Source: Desulfurobacterium sp. (GTDB lineage Bacteria > Aquificota > Aquificia > Desulfurobacteriales > Desulfurobacteriaceae). From it: 32,301 nt of DNA. Below are positions 23,571-31,705 of this stretch, piece by piece. Under the pieces are notes generated by a model that saw nothing but the letters and a program-made list of their open reading frames with translations, made no database searches and was not told the origin of the DNA. The stretch is taken from contig JALSLT010000105.1 of assembly GCA_026988135.1 (NCBI GenBank), positions 1-32,301 of the forward strand. Reading direction: 5' to 3'. Position 1 is the stretch's first letter, and every line of letters begins with the position of its first letter. A program made the position numbers and the translations under genes.

Positions 23571-23902
23571 TATTAAAAGCAGTTAAATATATTTTTGTCT
23601 TTCTAAGTTTTATCCTTATATCAGCTCACTTCTTAAGGGCCGGAATCCCGGCTCTTTCATTTCTGTTTATATCCCTACCTATATTTCTTTTTATAAGACA
23701 CCCAGCATCAATATTTATCATAAGAATCGGCCTTTTGGTAGGCGTAGCCATTTATATCGAAACCGCCTACAGAATAATTACCGCAAGAATTAAACTTGGA
23801 TTGACTTACGAAAAAGCAGCCATAATAATGGCTGGAGTAGTAGGATTTCTCCTGTTAACCGTCGTATTAACATTTAAAAAAGAAAAACAAAATCAGCTAT
23901 AA
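23567..23902 (+). CDS. Small membrane protein of unknown function
   Basis: I do not recognise this 111-residue protein. It has about four hydrophobic segments: one at the N terminus, one around SFLFISLPIFLFI, one around FIIRIGLLVGVAIYI, and one around GVVGFLLLTVVLTF. It ends in a basic tail (KKEKQNQL). The start ATG overlaps the stop of the LysM/LytM gene by four bases, with TTGAGG nine bases upstream, so translation is coupled. The 3' end overlaps the convergent DUF4105 gene by 29 bases, leaving no room for a separate terminator. It is probably an inner-membrane protein linked to the envelope genes before it. Confidence 0.75.
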   Translation: MILKAVKYIFVFLSFILISAHFLRAGIPALSFLFISLPIFLFIRHPASIFIIRIGLLVGVAIYIETAYRIITARIKLGLTYEKAAIIMAGVVGFLLLTVVLTFKKEKQNQL

Positions 23903-25541
23903 ACCTATTAGCTCCAAAACTCCCATCCAAAATACGCTCAAACTTAAAATCAATATTCAAATGTTTGTTAATAAAAAAACTCTGGCTAACAGACAACTTC
24001 CACATAGGAGAATTATTTAAACCTAAAAGAATAATATCTCTTTTCAAGAAAAATACCATTTTGCCGTTTTTAAAAGGATAAAAAACGGCCCCCGAAGAAG
24101 GACCAAACAGAAGAGAAAATCCTTTTCCTCCTATACCTATCTCCTGATTAACTAAAACATAGACCAAAACTCCGTCAAAGGGTTTAATAGAAACACCTGC
24201 ACCTCCGGCAAGAGTAAAAGATAAAAAACTTGAAAAATCATCATTAAAATAGCGCTTTAAGCCTATAAAAGCGGTCTTGGAAAACCTGGGAATTGAAACA
24301 GAAAATTCTTTTAAAGAGCTCATCTCATACAACCCGAACTTATAAACTCTTAGATTCCAAGGAGAAAGACCAATCTCAATCTCTCCGAACTTTACACTTT
24401 CCTCCCCCGGACTATACCTATTATCATCAAAAATTTCATTGGACACCGGAAAGAAACGCAAGTACAAAAAGTTTTTATTATCAAAATCTCTAACTAAGCC
24501 CATTGAAAAATGATTCTCGAAAGGAGCATATATCAGAGAACGTTTTGGAGAAAACTCTTTAAGTTTCATGCTACAATCGTCATCTTTCACATTTTTTTGT
24601 CTTAAGTCATAACAATAATAAAGCTCCGATAAAACTCTACTCCTATCTTTTTGCCGTAAACTCTCCATTACACTTTCCGCATCCTGAAAAAACTCTTCAT
24701 CAGATAAAACACCTTTATCCGCAATTGACTTAACAACTTTCAGGGGTGTAACAATAAGCGGTTTTTCGTCTAAAAGAGAAGGAGAAACAAGGGAAAGAAT
24801 ATAATAAACAACTGTCGCACAGTTGTAAGAAATGTAATTATAAGTTAATTTCGCATTTTTTAACTCATAAACATGATAAAGCAACAGGTTTTTTTGATAT
24901 TCGGACAAGTTCAACCTGTATCTCCAGACACTTCTTCCTTTATACCAGAGATAACTTTCAAGCTGAGAATTAAAAGATTCAAGAAAAAATCCCGCATCTA
25001 TTCCTGCAACTAAACTTTCCCAACCAAGCCTTAAAGGATTTGAAGAATCTACAAGGGCAAGAAAAGAAATTGCATAATCTCCTTTTCCCTTTGCTTCGAT
25101 AAAAAGATGACCCATCATAGATGTAGGTTTTGTAACATCTTTTGAAACATAACCAAGATAAACGGTATCCCCTTGAAAAAGAAAAAGATAATTGGTGAAT
25201 CCGGAACATTTCTCCAAACCCACATCAACATCAACCCCTGTCTCTTTGGATATAAACAACCATCTCCCAGGAAATCTACAAACAGCAGGAGAAGCTGAAT
25301 TCGCCGACGCAAGTATAAGAGTTATCGTTTTTTTTAGTTCATTTTGAAGTGAAAAATTCCCTGAAGAAAGGATAAAACTTTTATCTTTTATATACGAATC
25401 TTCCCCGTTATAGTGTAAAAGAGCCTTCCATTCAGGCTTTTGATAAATTTTTTTATTAAAAGCTTTTACAAGAACACCGGTACCGGCAAAAGCGGTTAAA
25501 GGAAGAATAAAAGAAAATAAGAAACTAAAAAGAAATCTCAT
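23874..25541 (-). CDS. DUF4105 (Lnb-type periplasmic) domain protein with probable beta-rich C terminus
   Basis: This 555-residue exported protein has a signal peptide (cleavage near residue 19, LTAFAG). The N-terminal half carries motifs I associate with DUF4105: TSMMGHLFIEA, with His145, and SYNCATVVYYILS, with Cys241. Together they resemble a cysteine-peptidase-like or acyltransferase-like site. Cys88 and Cys112 may form a disulfide. The C-terminal half is rich in alternating hydrophobic and aromatic strands (for example FLSFTLAGGAGVSIKPF) and ends in Phe (FVFLF), as outer-membrane barrel proteins often do. It is the last gene of the arsR-trx-recN operon and overlaps the VanZ-like gene by four bases. 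Function unknown. Confidence 0.75.
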   Translation of the reverse strand: MRFLFSFLFSFILPLTAFAGTGVLVKAFNKKIYQKPEWKALLHYNGEDSYIKDKSFILSSGNFSLQNELKKTITLILASANSASPAVCRFPGRWLFISKETGVDVDVGLEKCSGFTNYLFLFQGDTVYLGYVSKDVTKPTSMMGHLFIEAKGKGDYAISFLALVDSSNPLRLGWESLVAGIDAGFFLESFNSQLESYLWYKGRSVWRYRLNLSEYQKNLLLYHVYELKNAKLTYNYISYNCATVVYYILSLVSPSLLDEKPLIVTPLKVVKSIADKGVLSDEEFFQDAESVMESLRQKDRSRVLSELYYCYDLRQKNVKDDDCSMKLKEFSPKRSLIYAPFENHFSMGLVRDFDNKNFLYLRFFPVSNEIFDDNRYSPGEESVKFGEIEIGLSPWNLRVYKFGLYEMSSLKEFSVSIPRFSKTAFIGLKRYFNDDFSSFLSFTLAGGAGVSIKPFDGVLVYVLVNQEIGIGGKGFSLLFGPSSGAVFYPFKNGKMVFFLKRDIILLGLNNSPMWKLSVSQSFFINKHLNIDFKFERILDGSFGANRFIADFVFLF

Positions 25542-25861
25542 TTTCTCTTTTTAAAAAGGTTGGAAACTAAAACCCCAAAAGATATCCCGATTCCATCGGC
25601 AACAACATCTAAAAACTCACATGAACGCCCTGGAACAAAAAGTTGCGAAATCTCTATAAAAATTCCGTAGAGCAGTAATCCTAAAACAATATAAGAGGTT
25701 TTATAAACAAACCTACCGAGAACCGAAAGATATAAAAATCCTACAATATGGTTAAACTTATCATTAGTTTCGGGCATAGTCTGTGCCGGAGCAATGGATA
25801 AAAGATATATAAGAACAATGGAGAAAAAGAACAGGGATATCACGTAGTTTTTACACTTCAA
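25538..25861 (-). CDS. VanZ-like small membrane protein
   Basis: The 107-residue protein has about three or four hydrophobic segments and the VanZ-type pattern. This comprises LLSIAPAQTMPETNDKFNHI after the first segment, a central ISQLFVPGRSCEFLDVVADG, and a last segment (GISFGVLVSNLF) with a basic end. The family includes the teicoplanin-resistance accessory protein, but most members are of unknown role, and nothing here indicates antibiotic resistance. It overlaps recN by 11 bases and the DUF4105 gene by four, so the pair of envelope genes is translated together. Confidence 0.82.
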   Translation of the reverse strand: MKCKNYVISLFFFSIVLIYLLSIAPAQTMPETNDKFNHIVGFLYLSVLGRFVYKTSYIVLGLLLYGIFIEISQLFVPGRSCEFLDVVADGIGISFGVLVSNLFKKRK

Positions 25862-27422
25862 TTTTATTTCTCCTATCCATAAGCTCCCTTGCGGTTTTCA
25901 AAGAGCCTTCTGAAATTTCTCCTGAAATCATAACAGCTATTTCTTCCTCTATTTCGGCTTTCTCAAGTGTTCTTACCACAATTTTTCCGTCTATCTGTTT
26001 TTCAACTTTAAACACGACATCCGCAAGGGCAACAACTACGGGAGAATGAGTAACGGCTATCACCTGACTATTCCGCGAAATTTTTAAAAGTTTTTCAGCT
26101 ACCTTTGAAAGCACTTTTCCCGACATACCTGCATCTATTTCATCAAAAACAAGCACTCCCGTTTCTTTACTGCTTTCAGATAAAATTGAAAGCAGTAACC
26201 TTGAAAGCTCCCCTCCTGATATAGCTTCTCCAATAGGTTGTAGGGGAAGTTTAGGATTACCCGAAAAAAGAAAAGCAATTTTATCCTTTCCCGTTGATGA
26301 AAAATCTCCTTTCTCAACAGAAATTTTAAACTTTGCATGTTTGAGCTCAAGCTCTTCAAGATGCTTTTCTATTCTTTTTTCAAGCTGCTTTGCTCCTTCT
26401 CTTCTTGATAAAGAAAGTCTTTCCGCAACTTTTTCAAGCTCTCTTCTAAAATTTTCAACTTCTTTCTCTGCCGTTTCAATTTCAAACTCTATATTTTCAA
26501 GCCCTTCAAATTCTTTCCTTATCTTTTCATAAAATTCTTTAACATCATCCCAGGTTGGACCATATTTCTCTTTCAACTTTTTTAATTGATATAACTGCTC
26601 CTCTATATCATCAATCGATTCCTCAACTTCAGGTATCCGAAGTATTTTCTCAACCTCAAAAACAAAATCTTCAAGCTGATAGTAAATTTCGGAAAGTCTA
26701 TTTGAAAGCTCCTCAATTTCTAAAGATTCTATTTCCTTTAGTACTCTTCCTATTTTATTGGAAGCAGCTTCTTCACTTTCATAAAGCTCAAGTTTCACTA
26801 CACTCTGTACCTGCTTTATCCTTTCAGCCTGAGAAAGAATTTTTGAAAGATTCAATAGCTCATCCTCTATCTCTTTTCCCCACTCCACACTCTCAAGTTC
26901 ATTTAACTGGAAACTTAAGATATCCATTTTCCTTTCTCTATCCGAAATTTGCCGTTTTAGCTCTTCAAATCTTGAAACGGATTGTCTAAACTCTCCGTAA
27001 ATCTTTTTATACTCTGAAAGCAACTTTTCATTTTCCGCAAACGTATCAACAATTTTAAGCTGAACAACGGGTTTGAGAAGCAAAATCGTTTCATGCTGGG
27101 ATTGAAATGTTATAAGAGGAGAAACTTTATTTTTGATGAAATCTTGAGGGACTCTCTTTCCGTTAAGAAAAAATCGGGAACGCCCCTTTTTTATCTCTCT
27201 TCTAACAATAAGTTCCTCTTCCTTGTCCGAAAATACAGCCTCAACAGCCGTACCATCCTCTTTTACGCCTTTTCCTCTATCTCCCTTAAGAAAACTTATC
27301 GTCCCAAGAAGAATAGACTTCCCCGCTCCCGTTTCACCGACAACTACATTAAGTCCATCATCAAACAGAAGCTCTGTAGTTTCTATTGCAGAAAAGCTGG
27401 TAATAGAGAGCTCTGAAAGCAT
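25851..27422 (-). CDS. recN: DNA repair protein RecN
   Basis: RecN is an SMC-like ATPase that acts early in repair of double-strand breaks. The 523-residue protein begins LSELSITSFSAIETTELLFD and carries the Walker A GETGAGKS at 29-36. Two coiled-coil arms full of Glu, Lys and Leu follow. The ABC signature ISGGELSRLLLSIL and Walker B GVLVFDEIDAGMSG lie near the C terminus, then a His switch in VTHSPVV. It is slightly shorter than the common 550. The start codon overlaps the engB stop by one base. Its place in a redox operon may be incidental. Confidence 0.96.
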   Translation of the reverse strand: MLSELSITSFSAIETTELLFDDGLNVVVGETGAGKSILLGTISFLKGDRGKGVKEDGTAVEAVFSDKEEELIVRREIKKGRSRFFLNGKRVPQDFIKNKVSPLITFQSQHETILLLKPVVQLKIVDTFAENEKLLSEYKKIYGEFRQSVSRFEELKRQISDRERKMDILSFQLNELESVEWGKEIEDELLNLSKILSQAERIKQVQSVVKLELYESEEAASNKIGRVLKEIESLEIEELSNRLSEIYYQLEDFVFEVEKILRIPEVEESIDDIEEQLYQLKKLKEKYGPTWDDVKEFYEKIRKEFEGLENIEFEIETAEKEVENFRRELEKVAERLSLSRREGAKQLEKRIEKHLEELELKHAKFKISVEKGDFSSTGKDKIAFLFSGNPKLPLQPIGEAISGGELSRLLLSILSESSKETGVLVFDEIDAGMSGKVLSKVAEKLLKISRNSQVIAVTHSPVVVALADVVFKVEKQIDGKIVVRTLEKAEIEEEIAVMISGEISEGSLKTARELMDRRNKIEV

Positions 27423-28012
27423 CAGTCCAGAAACCTCTCAATCTGCTTCAAAACATCCGGCCTTCCCTCTTTTGTCTTTGCGGAAAATCTTATAATCGGA
27501 AAAATTCCGGGTAGCTCAAGTCCTTTTTTTATCCTCTTCTCAACAGTTGCTCTTTCAGACTGCTTTTTCAATTTATCAAACTTAGTAGCCACAACCGCAA
27601 AAGGGATACTATAAAAGACAAGCCAGTCCCGCATCATTTTATCTTTCTCGGTAGGACCAACTTTCGAATCAACAAGAAGGAATATACCTTTAAGCTTGTC
27701 TCTATCTTTTAGATAACTTTCTATAAGAGACCTCCACCTTCCCTGCTCTGACTTTGAAGTCTTCGCAAAACCATAACCGGGAAGGTCAACTATAAAAAAT
27801 TTCTCGTTAACAAAATAGAAATTCACGGAGCGAGTTTTCCCAGGTGACGAACTAACCTTCGCAAGCTTATAGTTTTTAACAATAGAGTTTAGAAGAGAAG
27901 ACTTGCCAACATTCGAACGACCCACAAAAGCAACTTCATTGTAAGGAGTATCGGGAAGTTCTTCCGGCTTAAAAATTGTCTTATAAAGTTCCGCCTTTTT
28001 TACTGATATCAT
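27422..28012 (-). CDS. engB: Ribosome biogenesis GTP-binding protein EngB (YsxC/YihA)
   Basis: EngB is an essential GTPase for assembly of the 50S subunit. The 196-residue protein has all G motifs: GRSNVGKSS at 31-39, switch Thr60 in PGKTRSVNF, DLPG at 76-79 followed by YGFAKTS, TKFD at 143-146, and SAK at 177-179. Length and the GYGFAK element are typical of EngB. It overlaps the TlpA-like gene by four bases and recN by one. Starts with ATG at 28012, where the conserved N terminus fits. Confidence 0.96.
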   Translation of the reverse strand: MISVKKAELYKTIFKPEELPDTPYNEVAFVGRSNVGKSSLLNSIVKNYKLAKVSSSPGKTRSVNFYFVNEKFFIVDLPGYGFAKTSKSEQGRWRSLIESYLKDRDKLKGIFLLVDSKVGPTEKDKMMRDWLVFYSIPFAVVATKFDKLKKQSERATVEKRIKKGLELPGIFPIIRFSAKTKEGRPDVLKQIERFLD

Positions 28013-28584
28013 CCCTGAAGTAACCGCTCTATAGCCGTTTTATATTTCATCTCATCACCTGGAGCAAAACCCACACCGTAGTAACAAACGTTACCTTCCT
28101 TGTCAAGAAAAAATGTTTGAGGGATTATATCGCTTCCTGTAAAAAACCCGGGATAGTTCATCCAAGTTTTTCCATCAACAACGACAACAGGATACTTTAT
28201 TCCTTTCTCTTTAACAAATCTTTTCAGTCTCGGCGGAGGGGCACCTTCATAATCCGTATTCATCCCTAAAACAACCATTTTTCCCTTATATTTTTCATAA
28301 AGTCTGTTAAGATACGGTATTTCTTTTAAACAAGTAGGGCAATATTCACCAAAAAATTGCAAAACAACCACCTTACCTTTTAAATCCGATAGAGAGACTT
28401 TTTTACCACCGGTAGTAGTAAGGGAAAAATTATATCCAGGAGAACACTCGGATTTGTTCTTCCCCAATGATTGCTCTGTTTTTACTTCCTTCTTGGAAAC
28501 TTCCGAAGTTTCCTCCGATTTTTTTCCACAACCTAAAACAGCAACCGCCAATACCATAGCGAGCAAAAGCAATCTTTTTCTCAT
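28009..28584 (-). CDS. TlpA-like thioredoxin-fold lipoprotein
   Basis: This 191-residue protein is an exported lipoprotein with lipobox VLGC and predicted lipid anchor Cys19. A Lys/Glu/Ser linker (about 20-48) leads to a TlpA/ResA-type thioredoxin domain. Its redox motif is Cys82-Pro-Thr-Cys85 in FFGEYCPTCLKEIP, and IIPQTFFLDKEGNV provides the cis-proline. It probably reduces or peroxide-protects envelope proteins, for example apocytochrome c thiols. The immediate neighbours trxA and trxB supply the cytoplasmic thioredoxin system, which usually feeds such proteins through a membrane carrier not seen here. The start overlaps the trxB stop by four bases. Confidence 0.9.
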   Translation of the reverse strand: MRKRLLLLAMVLAVAVLGCGKKSEETSEVSKKEVKTEQSLGKNKSECSPGYNFSLTTTGGKKVSLSDLKGKVVVLQFFGEYCPTCLKEIPYLNRLYEKYKGKMVVLGMNTDYEGAPPPRLKRFVKEKGIKYPVVVVDGKTWMNYPGFFTGSDIIPQTFFLDKEGNVCYYGVGFAPGDEMKYKTAIERLLQG

Positions 28585-29513
28585 TCCTTCTCCTCTAAAT
28601 ATTTTGACGCTGACATTGCAGCTACAGCTCCATCGGCAGCCGCAGTAACAACCTGCTTTAAAGGCTTTTTCCTAACATCTCCGACTGCAAAAAGACCCGG
28701 AGTAGCAGTTTTCATCTCATCATCTGTAACAACATACCCTCTATCATCAACTTCCGCAAGATGCACTATAGGAGCCGCATTAGGCTCATGCCCTATAAAA
28801 ATAAATATTCCGTCAACTTTCAAATCGCCTAAATCTGCCGTTTCCGTATCCTTAAGGGTAAGCTCCTCAACAAACTGCTCTCCACTAACAGAATCAACCG
28901 CCTTATTCATAACGGCTTCTATCTTTTTATTATCTCTAACCCTATCCTGAAGAATCGGAACGGCTCTAAATTTATCTCTACGATGAATAAGATAAACTTT
29001 TTTTGCAAATTTCGTAAGGAAGAGAGCCTCTTCAAGTGCAGAATCCCCACCGCCTATTACAGCAACATCTCTATCTTTAAAGAGAGCTCCGTCGCAGACA
29101 GCACAGTAGGAAACACCCCTTCCGAGAAATTCCGCCTCTCCCGGAACTCCAAGCTTTTTAGGTGTAGAACCTGCGGCCCATATAACCGTCTTTGACTTAA
29201 CGTTTCCACCGGATTCCATCCCAACAAGAAATATATCCCCATCCACGGAAACCGAGGAAACCGAATGACCTGTCTCAATAACCGCTCCGAATTTTTCCGC
29301 TTGCTTTTTCATTTTATCGGAAAGCTCAAACCCCGCCATAGGCTCCGGAAAACCGGGATAGTTCTCTATCATTTCAGTTATAAGAAGTTGCCCACCGGGA
29401 AACATCGCATCAACAACAAGAGTGGAAAGATTACTTCTACCTGTATAAATTGCAGAAGCAAGGCCACCGGGCCCTGCTCCTACAACAATTACATCCCATA
29501 CTCTATCAAACAT
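28581..29513 (-). CDS. trxB: Thioredoxin reductase
   Basis: TrxB is the FAD enzyme that reduces thioredoxin with NADPH. The 310-residue protein has the FAD-binding GAGPGG at 12-17. The redox-active CAVC (Cys137, Cys140) lies in SYCAVCDGALFKDRDVAV, and the NADPH-site GGGDSALEEA begins near 154. The C-terminal FAD motif GLFAVGDVR is followed by QVVTAAADGAVAA. Length and motif order match low-molecular-weight thioredoxin reductases. It starts three bases after the trxA stop, so reductase and substrate are made together. Some thermophile relatives prefer NADH, which I cannot decide by eye. Confidence 0.96.
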   Translation of the reverse strand: MFDRVWDVIVVGAGPGGLASAIYTGRSNLSTLVVDAMFPGGQLLITEMIENYPGFPEPMAGFELSDKMKKQAEKFGAVIETGHSVSSVSVDGDIFLVGMESGGNVKSKTVIWAAGSTPKKLGVPGEAEFLGRGVSYCAVCDGALFKDRDVAVIGGGDSALEEALFLTKFAKKVYLIHRRDKFRAVPILQDRVRDNKKIEAVMNKAVDSVSGEQFVEELTLKDTETADLGDLKVDGIFIFIGHEPNAAPIVHLAEVDDRGYVVTDDEMKTATPGLFAVGDVRKKPLKQVVTAAADGAVAAMSASKYLEEKE

Positions 29514-29516
29514 CCA

Positions 29517-29843
29517 TTACTCTCCCAAATACCTTTCTATAGTCTGCTCAAAAACGGCTTTTGGCTGAAGTCCAACTTTAACATCAACAGGCTCACCGTT
29601 CACAAAAAGCATAACAGTTGGAATCCCTCTAATCTCATATTGCATAGCAAGCATAGGAAGATCGTCAGTATTAACCTTAAACACCTTTGCCTTTCCATCA
29701 TACTGCTCGGAAAGCTCCTCTATTGTTGGTGCAAGCATTCTACACGGCCCACACCATGGTGCCCAAAAATCAACAAGAACCGGCACATCTGAAGACAAAA
29801 CTTCCCTTTCAAATTCCTCTACAGACTGAATCTCTCTAGCCAT
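29517..29843 (-). CDS. trxA: Thioredoxin
   Basis: This cytoplasmic thioredoxin of 108 residues is the standard size. The active site WCGPC has Cys31 and Cys34 in FWAPWCGPCRMLAPTIEEL, and the cis-proline loop is in RGIPTVMLFVNGE. It is the electron carrier reduced by the adjacent TrxB. The start at 29843 has GGAGGAG seven bases upstream and overlaps the regulator gene by eight bases. Coupling with a regulator at the head of the operon suggests that the thioredoxin system is under its control. Confidence 0.97.
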   Translation of the reverse strand: MAREIQSVEEFEREVLSSDVPVLVDFWAPWCGPCRMLAPTIEELSEQYDGKAKVFKVNTDDLPMLAMQYEIRGIPTVMLFVNGEPVDVKVGLQPKAVFEQTIERYLGE

Positions 29844-30114
29844 TTTTTCTCTCCTCCTCTTTTAATATCTTAAGGATTCTAATAACTCTTTCATCTTTTA
29901 TCCTGTAACAAGTCCTAACACCCTCTTTTTTATAACATATCACACCCGCATTTTTAAGCACGTTTATATGTTGAGAAGCTGTCGGCTGGGGAATACGAAG
30001 CTCCTCCCAGATTTCCTTAACACACTTTTTACCCTCTGAAAGATATTCCACTATCTGAAGCCTAGTCGGATGAGAAAGAGCTTTCAAAGTTTCACTCACT
30101 TTCTGATAATCCAT
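29836..30114 (-). CDS. ArsR-family winged-helix regulator with three cysteines
   Basis: The 92-residue protein is a compact ArsR/SmtB-type repressor with LKALSHPTRLQIVEYLSEGK at the start. The recognition helix is IPQPTASQHINVLKNAG, and the wing is KKEGVRTCYRIKDERV. Three cysteines lie at 31 (KKCVKEI, near the ArsR metal-site position), 60 and 69, so metal, arsenite or persulfide/redox sensing are all possible. I chose the ATG at 30114 because GGAG is six bases upstream. An ATG at 30141 would add nine residues but has a weak ribosome site. As first gene of the trxA-trxB unit it is probably its regulator. Target and inducer are inference. Confidence 0.88.
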   Translation of the reverse strand: MDYQKVSETLKALSHPTRLQIVEYLSEGKKCVKEIWEELRIPQPTASQHINVLKNAGVICYKKEGVRTCYRIKDERVIRILKILKEEERKNG

Positions 30115-30120
30115 CTCACT

Positions 30121-30124
30121 CTCC
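30121..30124 (-). promoter_or_regulatory. Ribosome binding site deciding the start of the ArsR-type regulator
   Basis: GGAG on the minus strand lies six bases before the ATG at 30114. The upstream ATG at 30141 has only a weak purine stretch before it. Confidence 0.6.
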
Positions 30125-30158
30125 AAAAATTTATATTCCATCAACTTTCATTACTTTA

Positions 30159-30959
30159 TCAATATATGACTATACCTGCATAAGTGACAACCTCTGAATA
30201 ATCATTTGTTATATCTCCGGAGGTTCTATACATTACAAGCTCTGCGTTCTCAGCACCTAAAAATTTTGCAGCTACAATACCAACTATTGCAGGAACAACC
30301 CCACACATTGAAATATCATAAGTTACAACACGAGTATAAAGCTCACAAGGATCAAGATTTAAAATCGCATCAATCGCAAAAGAATCAAGCTCTTTTGCCT
30401 TGTCAGCAGAAACATAGTGGGAAAAATCTGTACTTATTATAATAAGACTATCCTCACCATCAATAACTTCTGCAAGCACTTTCCCCGCCTGCTCACAAAT
30501 ATTATAGTCTAAAAAACTAAAAACAACAGGAACTATTGACAGAGAATCTCTAAAACCTGAGCAGTATTGAAGAAACGGCACTTGCACCTCAAGAGAGTGC
30601 TCATATATATGAGCATTTACATCCGGCTCGTAAGGAGAATAGGATGAGAGACTAGACGCAACTTCAGAGTTTATAGCCACTTCTCCAAAAGGTGTGACCC
30701 AGACTCCCTCAGAAAAAACAGAAACCTTCTTTCCAAGACCTGTGTGATTTGGCCCGAGGATAACATTGGTACCAGGTATTTCAACTCTGCTGTATGTAGC
30801 GCCCGCAACCCTCCCCGAGTAGATATATCCAGCATGAGGGACAATAATAGCCCTCGCTTTTACCTTTGGGGCAGGTTCACACATAGAGTCAAACATAAGT
30901 TTTAAATCTTCCGGTAACGCAGGATAAAACTGACCCGCCACCGCCGGATAACGCACCAT
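30159..30959 (-). CDS. MEMO family protein (AmmeMemoRadiSam-type)
   Basis: The 266-residue protein belongs to the MEMO family, related in fold to extradiol dioxygenases. Family landmarks are RYPAVAGQFYPALPEDL, VPHAGYIYSGRVAG with His42, LGPNHTGLG with His72, EHSLEVQVPFLQY with His121, STDFSHY with His181, and DISMCGVVPAIVG with Cys219. The His/Cys set matches the metal-binding site described for the family. In bacteria these genes often occur with radical SAM and AMMECR1 partners, absent here. I chose the ATG at 30959 with AAGGGG upstream. Earlier in-frame starts lack support. The function is unknown, and it precedes the arsR gene by 44 bases. Confidence 0.92.
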   Translation of the reverse strand: MVRYPAVAGQFYPALPEDLKLMFDSMCEPAPKVKARAIIVPHAGYIYSGRVAGATYSRVEIPGTNVILGPNHTGLGKKVSVFSEGVWVTPFGEVAINSEVASSLSSYSPYEPDVNAHIYEHSLEVQVPFLQYCSGFRDSLSIVPVVFSFLDYNICEQAGKVLAEVIDGEDSLIIISTDFSHYVSADKAKELDSFAIDAILNLDPCELYTRVVTYDISMCGVVPAIVGIVAAKFLGAENAELVMYRTSGDITNDYSEVVTYAGIVIY

Positions 30960-31008
30960 AGTTTTCCCCTTCATAATAGTTAACTTAATCCGCATTATTA
31001 AATATAAT

Positions 31009-31020
31009 CCGGAAATCCGG
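31009..31020 (-). promoter_or_regulatory. Short inverted repeat upstream of the MEMO gene, possible operator
   Basis: CCGGA and TCCGG form a perfect short palindrome with two central T bases (minus strand), about 50 bases upstream of the MEMO start. TATATT follows it on the minus strand as a possible -10. No second copy was seen near the ArsR-type gene. Confidence 0.25.
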
Positions 31021-31075
31021 TTTTTAAAAATCACAAAGATGCACTAAGGAAATAGACAACTTTATAAATAAAAAG

Positions 31076-31625
31076 TTAGTTAGAATATCCGGCATTAAAA
31101 AGGAGAATTTCTTTCTCTATGAAAGAACATATTTTTTCGAAATCTATATTTTTTCTATTTGCTACCCCCATAATCAATTTTCCATTTTTTCTCACTTTAA
31201 ATTTAATCACAACTACCTTTTTTAAATCTGTATTAACAATCATTTTAGAAGCACTCATACTTACTTTCCCATTACACATTGACCCATAGGGCTTGTAAAA
31301 AACAATTAATCCTTTTCTTAACAAAGCCTCTTTGGAATTTCCCTTAAAATAACTGTATGTTCTATTAGAAGAAGATATAGCATCTCTTGTTGTTCCAGGA
31401 ACTTTATTCCTTGCAAGGTAGTCTTCTTTCTAACAAAATTTATAAAAACAGAAAACTCTGGCAATAATACCGAATAAATCATTCCAGAATTTTGGTTCTT
31501 AAAAACCTCTCTTGTCGTCAAATTTTTATTTTCCACTTTTTTTCTTGCAAAATGAAAAAAAGAAAAAATGACTAAAAAAGTATTAGTATTCCTGCTAATT
31601 TAAGCTTTGAACGGATAGATATCAT
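31076..31625 (-). pseudogene. Frameshifted gene, probably a membrane-anchored or exported protein
   Basis: Three frames join into one plausible protein. An ATG at 31625, with GGAG seven bases upstream, reads MISIRSKLKLAGILILF and stops at 31572. A second frame continues as LVIFSFFHFARKKVENKNL, then KNQNSGMIYSVLLPEFSVF, and ends at 31318. A third, coding-like frame picks up with DYLARNKVPGTTRDAISSSN and runs to the stop at 31076, ending in EILLFNAGYSN. The first junction lies in T-rich runs, so sequencing error or phase variation is possible, while the second does not. The N terminus looks like a signal or membrane anchor. I do not recognise the family. A pilin-like origin is only a guess. Confidence 0.5.
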
Positions 31626-31657
31626 TAGTAATCTCCAAATATACAAAACCAAAATTT

Positions 31658-31683
31658 AAAAGCCCCCTCAAGGGGGGGCAAAA
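31658..31683 (-). terminator. GC-rich terminator hairpin
   Basis: GCCCCC and GGGGGC arms with a loop of about six bases are followed on the minus strand by TTTT and more A/T. It lies about 25 bases after the stop of the sequon-rich gene and fits Rho-independent termination of that transcript. Confidence 0.75.
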
Positions 31684-31705
31684 CTATTCCAAAGCTTAAA
31701 AAAAA

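Noticed and set aside
23567..25541. Terminator between the convergent small membrane gene and the DUF4105 gene
   Set aside because: The two genes overlap by 29 bases, and no hairpin with a T-run was found there.
25538..25861. Glycopeptide resistance determinant (VanZ)
   Set aside because: Only the small VanZ-like membrane family is recognised. No vanHAX-type genes are present, so resistance cannot be inferred.
26555..26989. 144-codon plus-strand open frame antisense to recN
   Set aside because: It mirrors the Glu/Leu-rich coiled coil of RecN, and no ribosome site or homology is visible.
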